From assembly GCA_016871315.1 (NCBI GenBank), contig VFZE01000034.1:1-61508 (forward strand): DNA of 61,508 nt, read 5' to 3'. Origin of the DNA: Acidimicrobiia bacterium. Its GTDB lineage: Bacteria; Acidobacteriota; Terriglobia; Bryobacterales; Bryobacteraceae. How positions within the stretch are numbered: position 1 is the stretch's first letter; each line of letters begins with the position of its first letter. Under the pieces are notes generated by a model. The model worked only from the letters and a program-made list of their open reading frames with translations, was not told the DNA's origin and did not search any database. Below, one piece after another: positions 14,939 to 24,239 of this stretch. The position numbers and the translations under genes are program-made.

Positions 14939-17900
14939 ATGTCTCCCAACCTCTTCATCCGGGCCCTGTTGACCGGCGCGTTTCTCGTCTCCGCCGCTCC
15001 TGCGCAAACCGCGAAACCCATCGACTTCAACCGGGACATCCGCCCCATCCTCTCCGACCACTGCTTTGCCTGCCACGGACCGGATGAGAAGGCGCGCATG
15101 GTGAATCTGCGGCTGGATATCCGCGAAGGTGCCTTCGCCGCCAAAGGCGAGGCACGCTACATCGTTCCCGGCAATGCCGCCGCCAGTCTTCTCTACCAGC
15201 GCGTCAGTCACGCCAAGCCCGTGCTGCGCATGCCGCCCGCATCTACCGGCCGGACGTTGACCGAGCAGCAAGTCTCCCTCATCCGGCGCTGGATCAACGA
15301 AGGCGCCGCTTGGGAGACGCACTGGTCCTACCTGCCGCCGTCGCGCCCCGCGCTACCGGCGGTGTCTAACCGCGCATGGCCCCGCAACCCGATCGATCAC
15401 TTTGTGCTCGCGCGCCTGGAAAAAGAGGGCCTGAAGCCTTCTCCGGAAACCGACAAGACGACCCTTCTGCGCCGTGTCACGCTGGATCTCACAGGATTGC
15501 CGCCGGCGCCCGCCGATCTGGCCGCCTTCCTCACCGACCGCTCTCCCAACGCTTACGAGAGAGTGGTCGATCGACTTCTCAATTCGCCTCACTACGGTGA
15601 GCGCATGGCCATGCAGTGGCTCGATCTGGCGCGCTACGCCGACACGCATGGCTATCACATCGATTCCCACCGCGACATGTGGCCCTGGCGCGACTGGGTC
15701 ATCCGCGCCTACAACGACAACAAGCCGTTTGACCAGTTCACGCTGGAGCAGTTGGCCGGTGACCTGCTGCCGGCGCCCACTCGCGAGCAGCGCGTCGCCA
15801 CCGGCTTCAACCGCAACCACATGATCAATTTCGAGGGCGGCGCCATTCCGGAAGAGTACCTGGCCGAGTATGTCGTCGATCGTGTCGAAGCCACCTCCAC
15901 CATATGGATGGGGATGACCATGGGCTGCGCACGCTGCCACGATCACAAGTACGATCCGATCTCCCAGCGCGACTTCTACCGCCTGTTCGCTTTCTTCAAC
16001 ACGGTCGCCGAAAAGGGCCTCGATGGCCGACGCGGCAATGCGGAGCCGCTGATTCCCGTCGCGCCGCAGGGCCAGATCATGGAGCTCGACGCGCTGGAGT
16101 GCGCCATTCGGGAGAAACGCGACGCGATGGATGAAAAACAAATCGACGCCGCGCTGGCCGCCTGGGAGAAAACCCTGCGCCGGCCGTTTGCCGCTCCTGT
16201 CACCGATGGTATTGCCGCCCACTTCCCCTTCGACGGCAACTTGCACGACGTCTCGGGAAGCTATCTGCACGGCCGCCCGATAGACGGTGAACCCGGCTTC
16301 CCCGGCGGCATCATCGACAAGGCTCTCTCGCTCACCGCCGACGATCATGTCCGCCTTGCACCGCGCCTTCCGGTTGACACATCGAAGCCCTTCACCGTCG
16401 CACTGTGGATCAGGCCCAGCTCGGATAAGGCCGAGGTGATCGAAATCTTCCAAGGAGCGCTGGAACTCTCCACCGAACCCTCCTATTACATGCCAGAGCT
16501 GAAGCGCGTCGCGCGGCTGCGATTCCAGGGCTTTCAGACGCAGGAGCCCATCGTCATCGGCCAGTGGACCCACGTTGCGTTCACCCGTGAGAGCGGCGCC
16601 TACGGCCTCTTCCTCCACGGCGAACCGGCTAAACTCGAACTATTCGAAAAACCGATTGAGCCATCGGTAGAAACCGCGCTCGAAATCAAAGGCTACCGCG
16701 GCTCCCTCGATGACGTGCGCATCTACTCGCGCGCCATTACCGCCGCGGAAGCGCGCACGATTGCGCTCCACCACCCCGCCGCTGCGTTGCTCGAAATCCC
16801 CGCCGCCAAGCGCGACAAGGATCAGAAGCCACGCCTGCGCGAATACTTCCTGACCCACGCCGCGCCAGAGCCGCTCCGCACGCAGCACGCCGAGCTGAAG
16901 GCGCTGGAAAAGCGCAAGGAGCAGATGGAGCGCGCCGTCCCCACCGTCATGGTGATGCAGGAAATGGGCAAACCGCGCGAGACGCACATGCTGGGCCGTG
17001 GTGACTATCGCAACAAGGGTGAAAAGGTCACTGCCGGCGTGCCTTCCACGCTGCCGCCGCTGCCGCCCGGCGCGCCCTCGAACCGCCTCGGCCTGGCGCA
17101 GTGGCTGCTCGACCCCGCCAACCCGCTCACCGCTCGCGTCACCGTGAACCGCTACTGGCAGATGTACTTCGGCCATGGCTTGGTGAAAACCTCCGAAGAC
17201 CTTGGCTCGCAAGGCGAGGCCCCCTCGCACCCCGAATTGCTTGACTGGCTCGCCACCGAGTTCGTGCGCCTTAAGTGGGACGTGAAAGCGATGCAGCGCC
17301 TGATCGTGACCTCAGCGACCTACCGCCAATCGTCCAAGGTGACGCCAGCGCTGCTGGAACGCGACCCAGAGAACCGCCTGCTGGCCCGCATGTCGCGTTT
17401 CCGCCTTTCCGCCGAATTCATCCGCGACAACGCGCTTGCCGCAAGCGGCCTGCTGAAGCCGGCAATCGGCGGACCGAGCGTCTTCCCCTACCAGCCGCCC
17501 GGACTGTGGGAAGAAATGGCCTTCCACGGTATCTACTCGGCGCAGACCTACACGCCTGGCAAAGGCGAAGACCTCTACCGCCGCGGCATGTACACCTTCT
17601 GGAAGCGCACCGTCCCGCCCGCGTCGCTCGCCACCTTCGACGCCCCCGACCGCGAGAAATGCACCGCACGACGCGCCATCACCAACACCCCGCTGCAAGC
17701 CCTTATCTTGATGAACGACCCGACTTATGTGGAAGCGGCCCGCCACCTGGCACAACGTGCGCTTCGCGAAGCCGGCCGTGATGCTTCCAGGCGCATCGAG
17801 CACATCTTCCGCCAGGTGACCCTGCGCAAACCAACGACGCGCGAGGTCGCGATCCTGCGTGACCTGGAACGCCTTCAACTCGCCGCCCACACCGCCAACA

Positions 17901-18034
17901 CCGAAAATTCCCGAGCACTGCTGGCCAATGGCGAATCCGCCGCCGACAAATCTTTGCTCCCATCGGAATTGGCTGCCTGGACTAACATCGCCGCGGTCGT
18001 GCTGAGTCTGGACGAGGCGATCACCAAGGAATAG
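14939..18034 (+). CDS. PSCyt1-DUF1549-LamG-DUF1553 secreted cytochrome-like protein
   Basis: A 1031-residue exported protein of a class abundant in Planctomycetes and Acidobacteria. After a signal peptide, residues about 25-120 form the planctomycete cytochrome domain with one haem motif CFACHGPDEK (Cys42). DUF1549 (about 135-345) contains DHFVLARLEKEGL, RRVTLDLTGLPP, and WLDLARYADTHG. A LamG/concanavalin-like domain (about 415-590) begins HFPFDGNLHDVSGS. DUF1553 (about 695-970) has LAQWLLDPANPLTARVTVNR and a C-terminal NTPLQALILMNDPT. Function is not established; the pairing with a DUF1501 protein, usually directly downstream, suggests a joint surface role in polymer breakdown. Here the pair is separated by 373 nt holding a toxin relic. 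Confidence 0.93.
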   Translation: MSPNLFIRALLTGAFLVSAAPAQTAKPIDFNRDIRPILSDHCFACHGPDEKARMVNLRLDIREGAFAAKGEARYIVPGNAAASLLYQRVSHAKPVLRMPPASTGRTLTEQQVSLIRRWINEGAAWETHWSYLPPSRPALPAVSNRAWPRNPIDHFVLARLEKEGLKPSPETDKTTLLRRVTLDLTGLPPAPADLAAFLTDRSPNAYERVVDRLLNSPHYGERMAMQWLDLARYADTHGYHIDSHRDMWPWRDWVIRAYNDNKPFDQFTLEQLAGDLLPAPTREQRVATGFNRNHMINFEGGAIPEEYLAEYVVDRVEATSTIWMGMTMGCARCHDHKYDPISQRDFYRLFAFFNTVAEKGLDGRRGNAEPLIPVAPQGQIMELDALECAIREKRDAMDEKQIDAALAAWEKTLRRPFAAPVTDGIAAHFPFDGNLHDVSGSYLHGRPIDGEPGFPGGIIDKALSLTADDHVRLAPRLPVDTSKPFTVALWIRPSSDKAEVIEIFQGALELSTEPSYYMPELKRVARLRFQGFQTQEPIVIGQWTHVAFTRESGAYGLFLHGEPAKLELFEKPIEPSVETALEIKGYRGSLDDVRIYSRAITAAEARTIALHHPAAALLEIPAAKRDKDQKPRLREYFLTHAAPEPLRTQHAELKALEKRKEQMERAVPTVMVMQEMGKPRETHMLGRGDYRNKGEKVTAGVPSTLPPLPPGAPSNRLGLAQWLLDPANPLTARVTVNRYWQMYFGHGLVKTSEDLGSQGEAPSHPELLDWLATEFVRLKWDVKAMQRLIVTSATYRQSSKVTPALLERDPENRLLARMSRFRLSAEFIRDNALAASGLLKPAIGGPSVFPYQPPGLWEEMAFHGIYSAQTYTPGKGEDLYRRGMYTFWKRTVPPASLATFDAPDREKCTARRAITNTPLQALILMNDPTYVEAARHLAQRALREAGRDASRRIEHIFRQVTLRKPTTREVAILRDLERLQLAAHTANTENSRALLANGESAADKSLLPSELAAWTNIAAVVLSLDEAITKE

Positions 18035-18118
18035 CCGCCAGAAACTGGCAGCTCCTAAGGGTCTTTCCCAGCACAAGCGTATGAACCACTTGCCCGAATG
18101 TGGCCGCAGCCGGCTGCC

Positions 18119-18352
18119 ATGGATCTAAAGGAGGCGCTCAAGCAGATTTTTTCCGAGGGCTTCCGGGGGCGGATTCTGTCCTTCGACAGCAATTCTGCTG
18201 CCGCGTTCGCAAAGATTGCAGTTGGCCGGCGGGCTTTAGGGCGACCGATCGCCGCCATCGCGAGATTACATGCAGCCGTTGTTGCCACGCGCAACACAGC
18301 CGATTTCGAGGGTTGCGGTGTGCGGGTGGAAGATCCCTGGACAGAGTCTTGA
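18119..18352 (+). pseudogene. Remnant of a VapC/FitB-like PIN-domain toxin
   Basis: The 77 codons read like the second half of a FitB-type PIN toxin: [52 protein letters not shown] and a closing DPW. The first ~55 residues (with the first catalytic Asp) are absent, and between GRPI and AAIAR the usual S-x-x-D-A-Q-I step, which holds another catalytic Asp, is missing as an in-frame gap of about seven codons. No antitoxin gene is adjacent. The piece therefore cannot be an active nuclease. It explains most of the 373-nt gap between the DUF1553 and DUF1501 genes. The family reading rests on recalled consensus. Confidence 0.75.
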
Positions 18353-18407
18353 ACAACTGAAGCCGGGCTTGCCTGTAACTCGCCGCTCCGATAGTCTGGC
18401 AGTAGGC

Positions 18408-19832
18408 ATGACTGGGCTCACTCTAACCCGCCGGCACTTCTTTTCTCTCTCCAGTACGGGCATCGGCTCGGCCGCGCTCGGCTCACTGCTGCATCCCAGT
18501 CTGCTTTCCGGGGCCGGGCTCGAAGGGTTGCCGCACTTTGCCCCAAAAGCCAAGCGCGTCATCTTCCTCCATCAGTCCGGCGCACCCTCACAGCTTGACC
18601 TGTTCGACTACAAACCCGCTTTGCAAAAGCTGTTCGGAACGGAACTGCCCGACTCGATCCGCAAGGGCCAGCGCATCACAGGTATGACGTCGGGGCAAAG
18701 CTCGCTCCCGGTCACCCCGTCGATATTTAAGTTCGCCAAGCACGGCAAGTCCGGCGCCCTGCTCAGCGAGCTTCTCCCTCACACCGCCAAGATCGCCGAC
18801 GACATCGCCATCATCAAGACCATCCATACCGACGCCATCAACCACGACCCGGCCATCACCTTTATACACTCCGGCAGCCAGCAGCCCGGCCGCCCGAGCC
18901 TCGGCTCCTGGGTCAGTTACGGGCTCGGCTCGGAGAATCAAAACCTGCCCGCCTTCGTCGTCCTTCTCTCGCTCTCCAACACGCCCATCAACGACCAGCC
19001 GCTTTTCTCGCGCCTGTGGGGCAGCGGTTTTCTGCCGTCCAGCTATCAGGGGGTACGGTTCCGTTCCGGCGCCGATCCGGTGCTGCATCTCAAGAACCCC
19101 GACGGCATCGACGCGAAGACGCGGCGCCAGATGCTGGACGCACTCGAGAAACTGAACCGCATGCGCCACCAGGCATACGGGGATCCGGAAATCGAAACGC
19201 GCATCGCGCAATTCGAGATGGCCTACCGCATGCAAGCCTCGGTTCCCGATCTGATGGATCTGTCGAAAGAACCCGAGTCTACCTTCGAACTCTACGGGCC
19301 CGACGCGCGCAAGCCCGGTTCCTACGCCGCCAACTGCCTGCTCGCCCGCAGGCTTGCCGAGCGCAACGTGCGCTTCATCCAGCTCTACCATCGCGGCTGG
19401 GATCAGCATAACGACCTGCCCAGCCACATCCGTATGCAGTGTCAAGGAACGGATCAGCCTTCCGCGGCGCTCGTCACCGACCTTAAGCAGCGCGGCCTGC
19501 TCGACGATACGCTGGTCATCTGGGCCGGCGAATTCGGCCGTACGGTGTACTGCCAGGGGCGGCTGACGGAGACCAACTACGGACGCGACCACCATCCGCG
19601 CAACTTCGCCATCTGGATGGCAGGAGGAGGCATCAAACCCGGCCTCTCGATCGGCGAAACCGACGACTTCAGCTACAACATTGTTTCCGAACCCGTGCAT
19701 GTTCACGACTTGCAGGCCACCATCCTGCACTGCCTAGGTATTGACCACACGCGGCTCACCTACAAGTTCCAGGGGCGCTGGTTCCGCCTCACCGACGTGC
19801 ACGGAAATGTCTTCAAGAGAATACTCGCCTAG
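18408..19832 (+). CDS. Tat-exported DUF1501 protein
   Basis: A 474-residue member of the sulfatase-like DUF1501 family. It begins with a Tat-type signal ([22 protein letters not shown]), then [23 protein letters not shown]. Later landmarks are [60 protein letters not shown], and [21 protein letters not shown]. The fold is related to alkaline phosphatases/sulfatases but the activity is unknown. It usually pairs with DUF1549/DUF1553 proteins, as here. The ATG at 18408 starts directly before the Tat motif; upstream in-frame codons overlap the toxin relic and are not conserved in type. Confidence 0.93.
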   Translation: MTGLTLTRRHFFSLSSTGIGSAALGSLLHPSLLSGAGLEGLPHFAPKAKRVIFLHQSGAPSQLDLFDYKPALQKLFGTELPDSIRKGQRITGMTSGQSSLPVTPSIFKFAKHGKSGALLSELLPHTAKIADDIAIIKTIHTDAINHDPAITFIHSGSQQPGRPSLGSWVSYGLGSENQNLPAFVVLLSLSNTPINDQPLFSRLWGSGFLPSSYQGVRFRSGADPVLHLKNPDGIDAKTRRQMLDALEKLNRMRHQAYGDPEIETRIAQFEMAYRMQASVPDLMDLSKEPESTFELYGPDARKPGSYAANCLLARRLAERNVRFIQLYHRGWDQHNDLPSHIRMQCQGTDQPSAALVTDLKQRGLLDDTLVIWAGEFGRTVYCQGRLTETNYGRDHHPRNFAIWMAGGGIKPGLSIGETDDFSYNIVSEPVHVHDLQATILHCLGIDHTRLTYKFQGRWFRLTDVHGNVFKRILA

Positions 19833-19849
19833 AAAAGAGGATGTTCCAC

Positions 19850-21757
19850 ATGAGGGGATTGGGAATTTTCGTTGGGTTCTTGGCATTGTCCGCCATGCAG
19901 GCCGCAACGCCCGAGGAGTTCTACAAAGCCATCCGCGCCAATGACCTGGCAACGCTTTCGCGGCTTGCCACATCCGGCGACGTCAATGCCAAGGACGCAC
20001 GCGGCTCCACGCCGCTGATGCACGCCTCGCTGATCGGTAGCGTCGAGGCGATGCGGACGCTCATCAAGTCGGGAGCCGACGTCAACGCCGTAAACAACAT
20101 GGGAGTCACCGCTCTCATTGGGGGCGCCACGGATCCCGAGCGCGTCAGGCTGCTGCTGGATGCCGGCGCGAAAGTGGATCCTGTCAGCCGTCAGGGACGC
20201 ACCGCGCTGCTTGCCGCCGCCTCCTCGCCGCAGGCCACCGCGAGCGTCCGCATGCTGCTGGATCGAGGCACTAAGCTCACCGATGCGGACTCCACGGGCA
20301 TGACTCCGCTTCATGCCGCCACCGCCTGGCCGTGTGCTCCCTCCACCGTGAGGCTATTGCTCTCCAAGGGCGCCGATGTGAAGGCACTCGACAAAGGCGG
20401 TTTTTCTCCACTCATCGCCGCGGCTGGCGCCTGCCCCGCCGACATCGTTAAGGACATGCTCTCCCGCGGGGCCGACGTCCACGTTGCCAACAGCTCCAGT
20501 AGCGAAGTGAAGTTCGGCAAGATCGCTCTGACCGGTTTGAATGCGCTCATGTTCGCCGCTCCGCACCAAGGCGTTGACATCATCCGGCTGTTGCTCGACG
20601 CCGGCGCGAAGGTGAACGCCGTGGATGGGCGTGGCATGACGGCGCTCATGTTCGCGGTCTCCAGCGAACGCCAGGATCCCGCCGTGGTGAAGCTGCTACT
20701 CGATCGCGGCGCCGACCCATCCATCAAGAGCAAGGCGGGTGAAACCGCCCTCGACTGGGCCCGCAAATTCAACACACCGTCCATTCTGAAACTACTCGGC
20801 GCGTTGCCCGCCAAATCCGCCCCGAACCTCGGCAAGGTGGCCTCCGGGTCGGACCGGGCCTCTGCCGCCCGCGCACTCGACCTGGTCCTCAAATCGAGTT
20901 CCGAGTTTTTCCGCCAGAGCGGCTGCGTCGCTTGCCACCATCAGAATCTCGCCGGACTAGCGGCCGCCGAGGCTCGAAAGGCCAGGATGCCCGTCGATGA
21001 GAAGCTCGCTGGGGAGCAACTCGGACAGAACAAGGGAATGTGGACGTTCTTCCAAACCGGTCTCCAGCAAATGATGGATCCTCCGGGCGCCTACGATATG
21101 GCCGTCTACGCGCTGCTCCAGTTTGAAGCCGCCGGCTATCCCGCCGATCCGGTCACTGACGCTTTGCTCCACTACTCCGCCGGTAAACAGACCGAAGAAG
21201 GCGCATGGTCGGCCAAAGGGATAGCGCGCTCTCCACTGGAGGAAGGCGACATACATCGCGCCGCGCTCGGCATCCGTGCACTGCTCGCCTATGCTCCGGC
21301 CGGCAGGAAGCAGGAGATGGAGAAGCGAGTCGCACGGGCGAAGAAGTATCTGCTGACCGCGAAGGCCAGCACCACAGACGACCATGCCATGCGGTTGCTG
21401 GGCCTTCTCTGGGCGGGCGAGCCGGCTGCCAGTATCCGTTCCTTCGCCACGAACCTGCTCAACTCCCAGCGCTCCGACGGCGGATTCGGCGGCAATCCGC
21501 ACCTGCCGAGCGACGCGTACTCCACCGCACAGGCGCTCTACGCGCTGAAGGCAATCGGCTCATTAAAACCCGCCGATCCTCCAGCCGCCAGAGCCACGGC
21601 ATTCCTGTTGCGGACGCAGAATGAAGATGGCTCCTGGCTTGTCCGCAGCCGCGCACCCAAGTTCCAACCCTACTTTGAAAGCGGCTTCCCGCACGGGCAC
21701 GACCAGTGGATCTCGGCCTCCGCCACCGCGTGGGCCGTCATGGCCCTTGCCAAGTGA
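19850..21757 (+). CDS. Secreted ankyrin-repeat protein fused to a CxxCH motif and a terpene-cyclase-like toroid
   Basis: A 635-residue protein. ATG 19850 is preferred over the ATG at 19841 because AAGAGG lies 9 nt before it and abuts the other. A signal peptide (GIFVGFLALSAMQA) precedes about nine ankyrin repeats (residues 20-320; for example GSTPLMHASLIGS, GRTALLAAASSP, GMTALMFAVSS). At residue 359 there is a haem-type motif CVACHHQN. The rest (about 365-635) is an alpha/alpha toroid like prenyltransferase/squalene cyclase repeats (SDGGFGGNPHLPSDAYSTAQALYAL, NEDGSWLVRSRAP). The cyclase DxDD acid motif is not seen, so it is probably a binding scaffold. It starts 17 nt after the DUF1501 gene and looks co-transcribed with it. 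Confidence 0.88.
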   Translation: MRGLGIFVGFLALSAMQAATPEEFYKAIRANDLATLSRLATSGDVNAKDARGSTPLMHASLIGSVEAMRTLIKSGADVNAVNNMGVTALIGGATDPERVRLLLDAGAKVDPVSRQGRTALLAAASSPQATASVRMLLDRGTKLTDADSTGMTPLHAATAWPCAPSTVRLLLSKGADVKALDKGGFSPLIAAAGACPADIVKDMLSRGADVHVANSSSSEVKFGKIALTGLNALMFAAPHQGVDIIRLLLDAGAKVNAVDGRGMTALMFAVSSERQDPAVVKLLLDRGADPSIKSKAGETALDWARKFNTPSILKLLGALPAKSAPNLGKVASGSDRASAARALDLVLKSSSEFFRQSGCVACHHQNLAGLAAAEARKARMPVDEKLAGEQLGQNKGMWTFFQTGLQQMMDPPGAYDMAVYALLQFEAAGYPADPVTDALLHYSAGKQTEEGAWSAKGIARSPLEEGDIHRAALGIRALLAYAPAGRKQEMEKRVARAKKYLLTAKASTTDDHAMRLLGLLWAGEPAASIRSFATNLLNSQRSDGGFGGNPHLPSDAYSTAQALYALKAIGSLKPADPPAARATAFLLRTQNEDGSWLVRSRAPKFQPYFESGFPHGHDQWISASATAWAVMALAK

Positions 21758-21859
21758 TCGATCAGCCCTGCAACTGCCCCCCGGCGAGCCGTGTCATTCA
21801 AGCTCTCGACGGCGTTTAGCAGAACTTCCTTGTTCGATTTCACCATGATGACGATACGA

Positions 21860-23221
21860 TCAACGCTCTTCCAGCGGTTTCACCGGATCGATCAAAGGCC
21901 AGCACAGAGTTCCCAGAAGGTAGACGCCCGCCATCAAATAGAGAAAAACATTCCAGTTGCTGCCCGCCGCGCTCAGCGCCTGCTCGCCCCACTGGACGCC
22001 CATCCAACCGAAAGCGGCGTTCACCGTTCCCACAGGATCCTCTAGTATGTAGCCGCCCAGCCAAGGGGCCACAAAGCCCGCCATGTTCCCCATCATGTTC
22101 ATCGATCCCGACAGCGTACCGGCATACTTGCCGCCGACGTCCATGCACGCGCCCCAGGAGCCCGGCATCACCAGGTCGTTGCAGAAGCTCGCCATGCCCA
22201 TGAAGATCATCGCCATCAGCGCATTCTCGGTGTTCACGGAAACAATCAGCAGGCTGCCGGCGCCGAAAAACCCCGCGCTTCCCAGCAGCCGCCGCGCCAG
22301 CTTCACGCTTCCCGTCACGCGGGCCAGCGGCGCGGAAATCAATCCGCAAAAAAGAGAACCCAGTCCGCCCAGTAACAGGGGAAGAATCGCGTAGGTGGCC
22401 ACATCCGCTTCTTGCAGCCCTCGAACCTCCTTCAGATACGTGGGAAGCCACGTGATGTAGAAGTACCAGGGAAAGGCCAGCAGAAAATACTGCAACCACA
22501 GCAACCACACGGAGCGCGAGGCGATCAGCTTGCCCCACGGAACATTCCCGTGGCCGCTGGCTGTCTCCTCGGAACCGGCCAAAAGCGCCAGCTCCGCCTC
22601 GTTCACACTCTTGTGATCCCGCGGATTGTCGCGGTACCAGCGGTAGAAGAAGAATGCCCAAACCAGCCCGATGGCGCCGAACAGCACAAACGCCCACCGC
22701 CAGTTCATGATCTTGAACACCCAGAAAACCAGCGGCGGCGTGAAAGCTCCGCCCCATCGCGCAAAGGTCCACATGATCCCTTGCGCCCGCACCCGCTCCT
22801 GCTGCGGCAACCATGTGGTGAACGATTTCGTCAGATTCGGAAAGCAGCCTGCCTCCCCCGCGCCGAACAGGAACCGCGTGATCCATAGCGACGAGAGGTT
22901 CCATACGGCGCCGGTGAATGCGGTGAACGCGCTCCACCACAAAACAATCCGCATCAACACGCGCCGCGGCCCCATCCAGTCCCCAAGCCACCCGCCCGGA
23001 ATCTCAAACAGCGCGTAGGCCAGCGCGAACGCAGAGAAGATCGAGCCCATCTGCTTCTTGTCGAGCCCCAGGTCCTCGGACATGTGAGGCGCCGCCATCG
23101 AGATGCAGACACGGTCGATATAGGCCAGAATGGCCAACGTGACTGCGAGTACGATCACCCAGTAGCGCGCTCGGCTAGGCGCTAGTGCGGTGGGTTTTGG
23201 CGGGGTTCCAGTAGTTTGCAT
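21860..23221 (-). CDS. MFS transporter of the anion:cation symporter (hexuronate) type
   Basis: A 453-residue, 12-helix permease. The first helix segment with YIDRVCISMAAPHMSEDLGL and the loop GWLGDWMGPRRVLM are typical of ExuT/GudP-like ACS transporters, as is FGAGEAGCFPNLTKSFTTWLPQQER. It should import an organic anion such as a sugar acid with protons. Nearby carbohydrate genes (GH2, CBM9-like, esterase) fit that, but the substrate is inferred. It is monocistronic, with 45 nt to the next minus-strand gene. Confidence 0.9.
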   Translation of the reverse strand: MQTTGTPPKPTALAPSRARYWVIVLAVTLAILAYIDRVCISMAAPHMSEDLGLDKKQMGSIFSAFALAYALFEIPGGWLGDWMGPRRVLMRIVLWWSAFTAFTGAVWNLSSLWITRFLFGAGEAGCFPNLTKSFTTWLPQQERVRAQGIMWTFARWGGAFTPPLVFWVFKIMNWRWAFVLFGAIGLVWAFFFYRWYRDNPRDHKSVNEAELALLAGSEETASGHGNVPWGKLIASRSVWLLWLQYFLLAFPWYFYITWLPTYLKEVRGLQEADVATYAILPLLLGGLGSLFCGLISAPLARVTGSVKLARRLLGSAGFFGAGSLLIVSVNTENALMAMIFMGMASFCNDLVMPGSWGACMDVGGKYAGTLSGSMNMMGNMAGFVAPWLGGYILEDPVGTVNAAFGWMGVQWGEQALSAAGSNWNVFLYLMAGVYLLGTLCWPLIDPVKPLEER

Positions 23222-23266
23222 GTGGGAAGGTGAACTGGCTATCAGATCACGTCCGGCCCGCCGAGG

Positions 23267-23491
23267 TCAACTTTCCAGCCAGCTGCGAACCGCCTCGTAA
23301 ACATCCGTCAGTGCCACTCGCTCGCCGCCGGGCGGTGGCTTCAATGGAAAATCGAGCGGCGCGATCAGGTGCAGCTCATCCAGGCCCGCGGCCACAAAGA
23401 CTTCCAGACCGGCAACCGCGATTTGGGTGAAAAGCACTTGAACCGGTTCCGCGCTCTGCGAACGTCCGCTCCAGAACCGCGCCAGCCCCAA
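23267..23491 (-). CDS. Small hypothetical protein downstream of cutA
   Basis: A 74-residue frame beginning at a TTG 6 nt after the cutA stop and ending in a plausible helix (VYEAVRSWLES). Composition is ordinary (VQVLFTQIAVAGLEVFVAAGLDELHLIAPLDFPL), with no motif I recognise. Its placement in the cutA transcript and sensible codon use suggest a real gene; weak start signals and short length keep it tentative. Confidence 0.45.
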   Translation of the reverse strand: MGLARFWSGRSQSAEPVQVLFTQIAVAGLEVFVAAGLDELHLIAPLDFPLKPPPGGERVALTDVYEAVRSWLES

Positions 23492-23497
23492 CCCGCC

Positions 23498-23830
23498 TCA
23501 GTCCTTTTCCTGCTGCTCCAGCTCGCGGTCCAGCCACTCCAGGTACCGGCGCGAACCGTCTACAACCGTCAACGCAATTACTTCCGGCACTTGATAGGAG
23601 TGCACTTTCGCCAGTTCCGCGCTCAGCCGCTGCAGCAGGTCCCGCCTGGACTTGATCACCAGAAGGAACTCTGCCGCCTCCTCGACCTGGTCCTTCCACC
23701 AATACACGCTTCGCGCGCCGGGCACCACGTTGACGCATGCGGCCAGCCGCTTCTCCACCAAGTGACGAGCGAGCTTTCGCGCCTCTTCTTCGGACTCGCA
23801 AGTGGATAAAACAACGATTTTGTCTGTCAT
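23498..23830 (-). CDS. cutA: Divalent cation tolerance protein CutA
   Basis: A 110-residue cytoplasmic CutA1. The signatures are all present: STCESEEEARKLARHLVEKRLAACVN, the SVYWWKDQVEEAAEFLLVIKS strand pair, and HSYQVPEVIAL near the end. CutA forms a very stable trimer and has been linked to copper tolerance, but its molecular role is unsettled. It is divergent from the FtsB-like gene; a TATAAT box for cutA lies at 23857-23862 (minus strand) though no good -35 was found. Confidence 0.96.
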   Translation of the reverse strand: MTDKIVVLSTCESEEEARKLARHLVEKRLAACVNVVPGARSVYWWKDQVEEAAEFLLVIKSRRDLLQRLSAELAKVHSYQVPEVIALTVVDGSRRYLEWLDRELEQQEKD

Positions 23831-23924
23831 GGCACTGGATATTTCGCGGAAAGAGGATTATAAGAAATATAGAGGTTCTGCGCGACCTCGGCTCTCGGCT
23901 TCAGCTTTCTGCCAATCAACATCG

Positions 23925-24233
23925 ATGACTTCGTCCTTGAAGAAGGTCGTTAGTGGGCTTGCGCTCGCCGGCCTCGCGGTGTTTGCCTATGTCCACTTGC
24001 GAGGCCCCCAGGGAATTCCGGCGCTTTGGGAGAAACGCCGGGCCATCCAGGCTATGGAGGAAAAAAACCGCCTCCTCGCCATCGAGAATGCCAAGATCCG
24101 GGCGCGGAATGCGGAGTTGCGCAACCCGCAGGTTCTCGAGTTGGAGATTCGGAATCGCCTTAACAAGCTTCGCCGCGGCGAGATCGATTTCAAGCTGCCC
24201 GAGGAACCCGCGGCCAAGCAGGAATCCCACTAG
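23925..24233 (+). CDS. FtsB/DivIC-like septum formation protein
   Basis: A 102-residue bitopic membrane protein: a short cytoplasmic end, one transmembrane helix (VVSGLALAGLAVFAYVHL), then a coiled coil (EKRRAIQAMEEKNRLLAIENAKIRARNAELRNP). A family-like turn follows (LELEIRNRLNKLRRGEIDFKLP), matching the 'R-x-x-L-x-x-x-x-x-G-E' ending of DivIC/FtsB. It would take part in the FtsQLB division complex. ATG 23925 sits just before the helix; an upstream in-frame start inside cutA adds an unlikely 41-residue tail. A second paralog cannot be excluded elsewhere. Confidence 0.8.
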   Translation: MTSSLKKVVSGLALAGLAVFAYVHLRGPQGIPALWEKRRAIQAMEEKNRLLAIENAKIRARNAELRNPQVLELEIRNRLNKLRRGEIDFKLPEEPAAKQESH

Positions 24234-24239
24234 CTCCCA

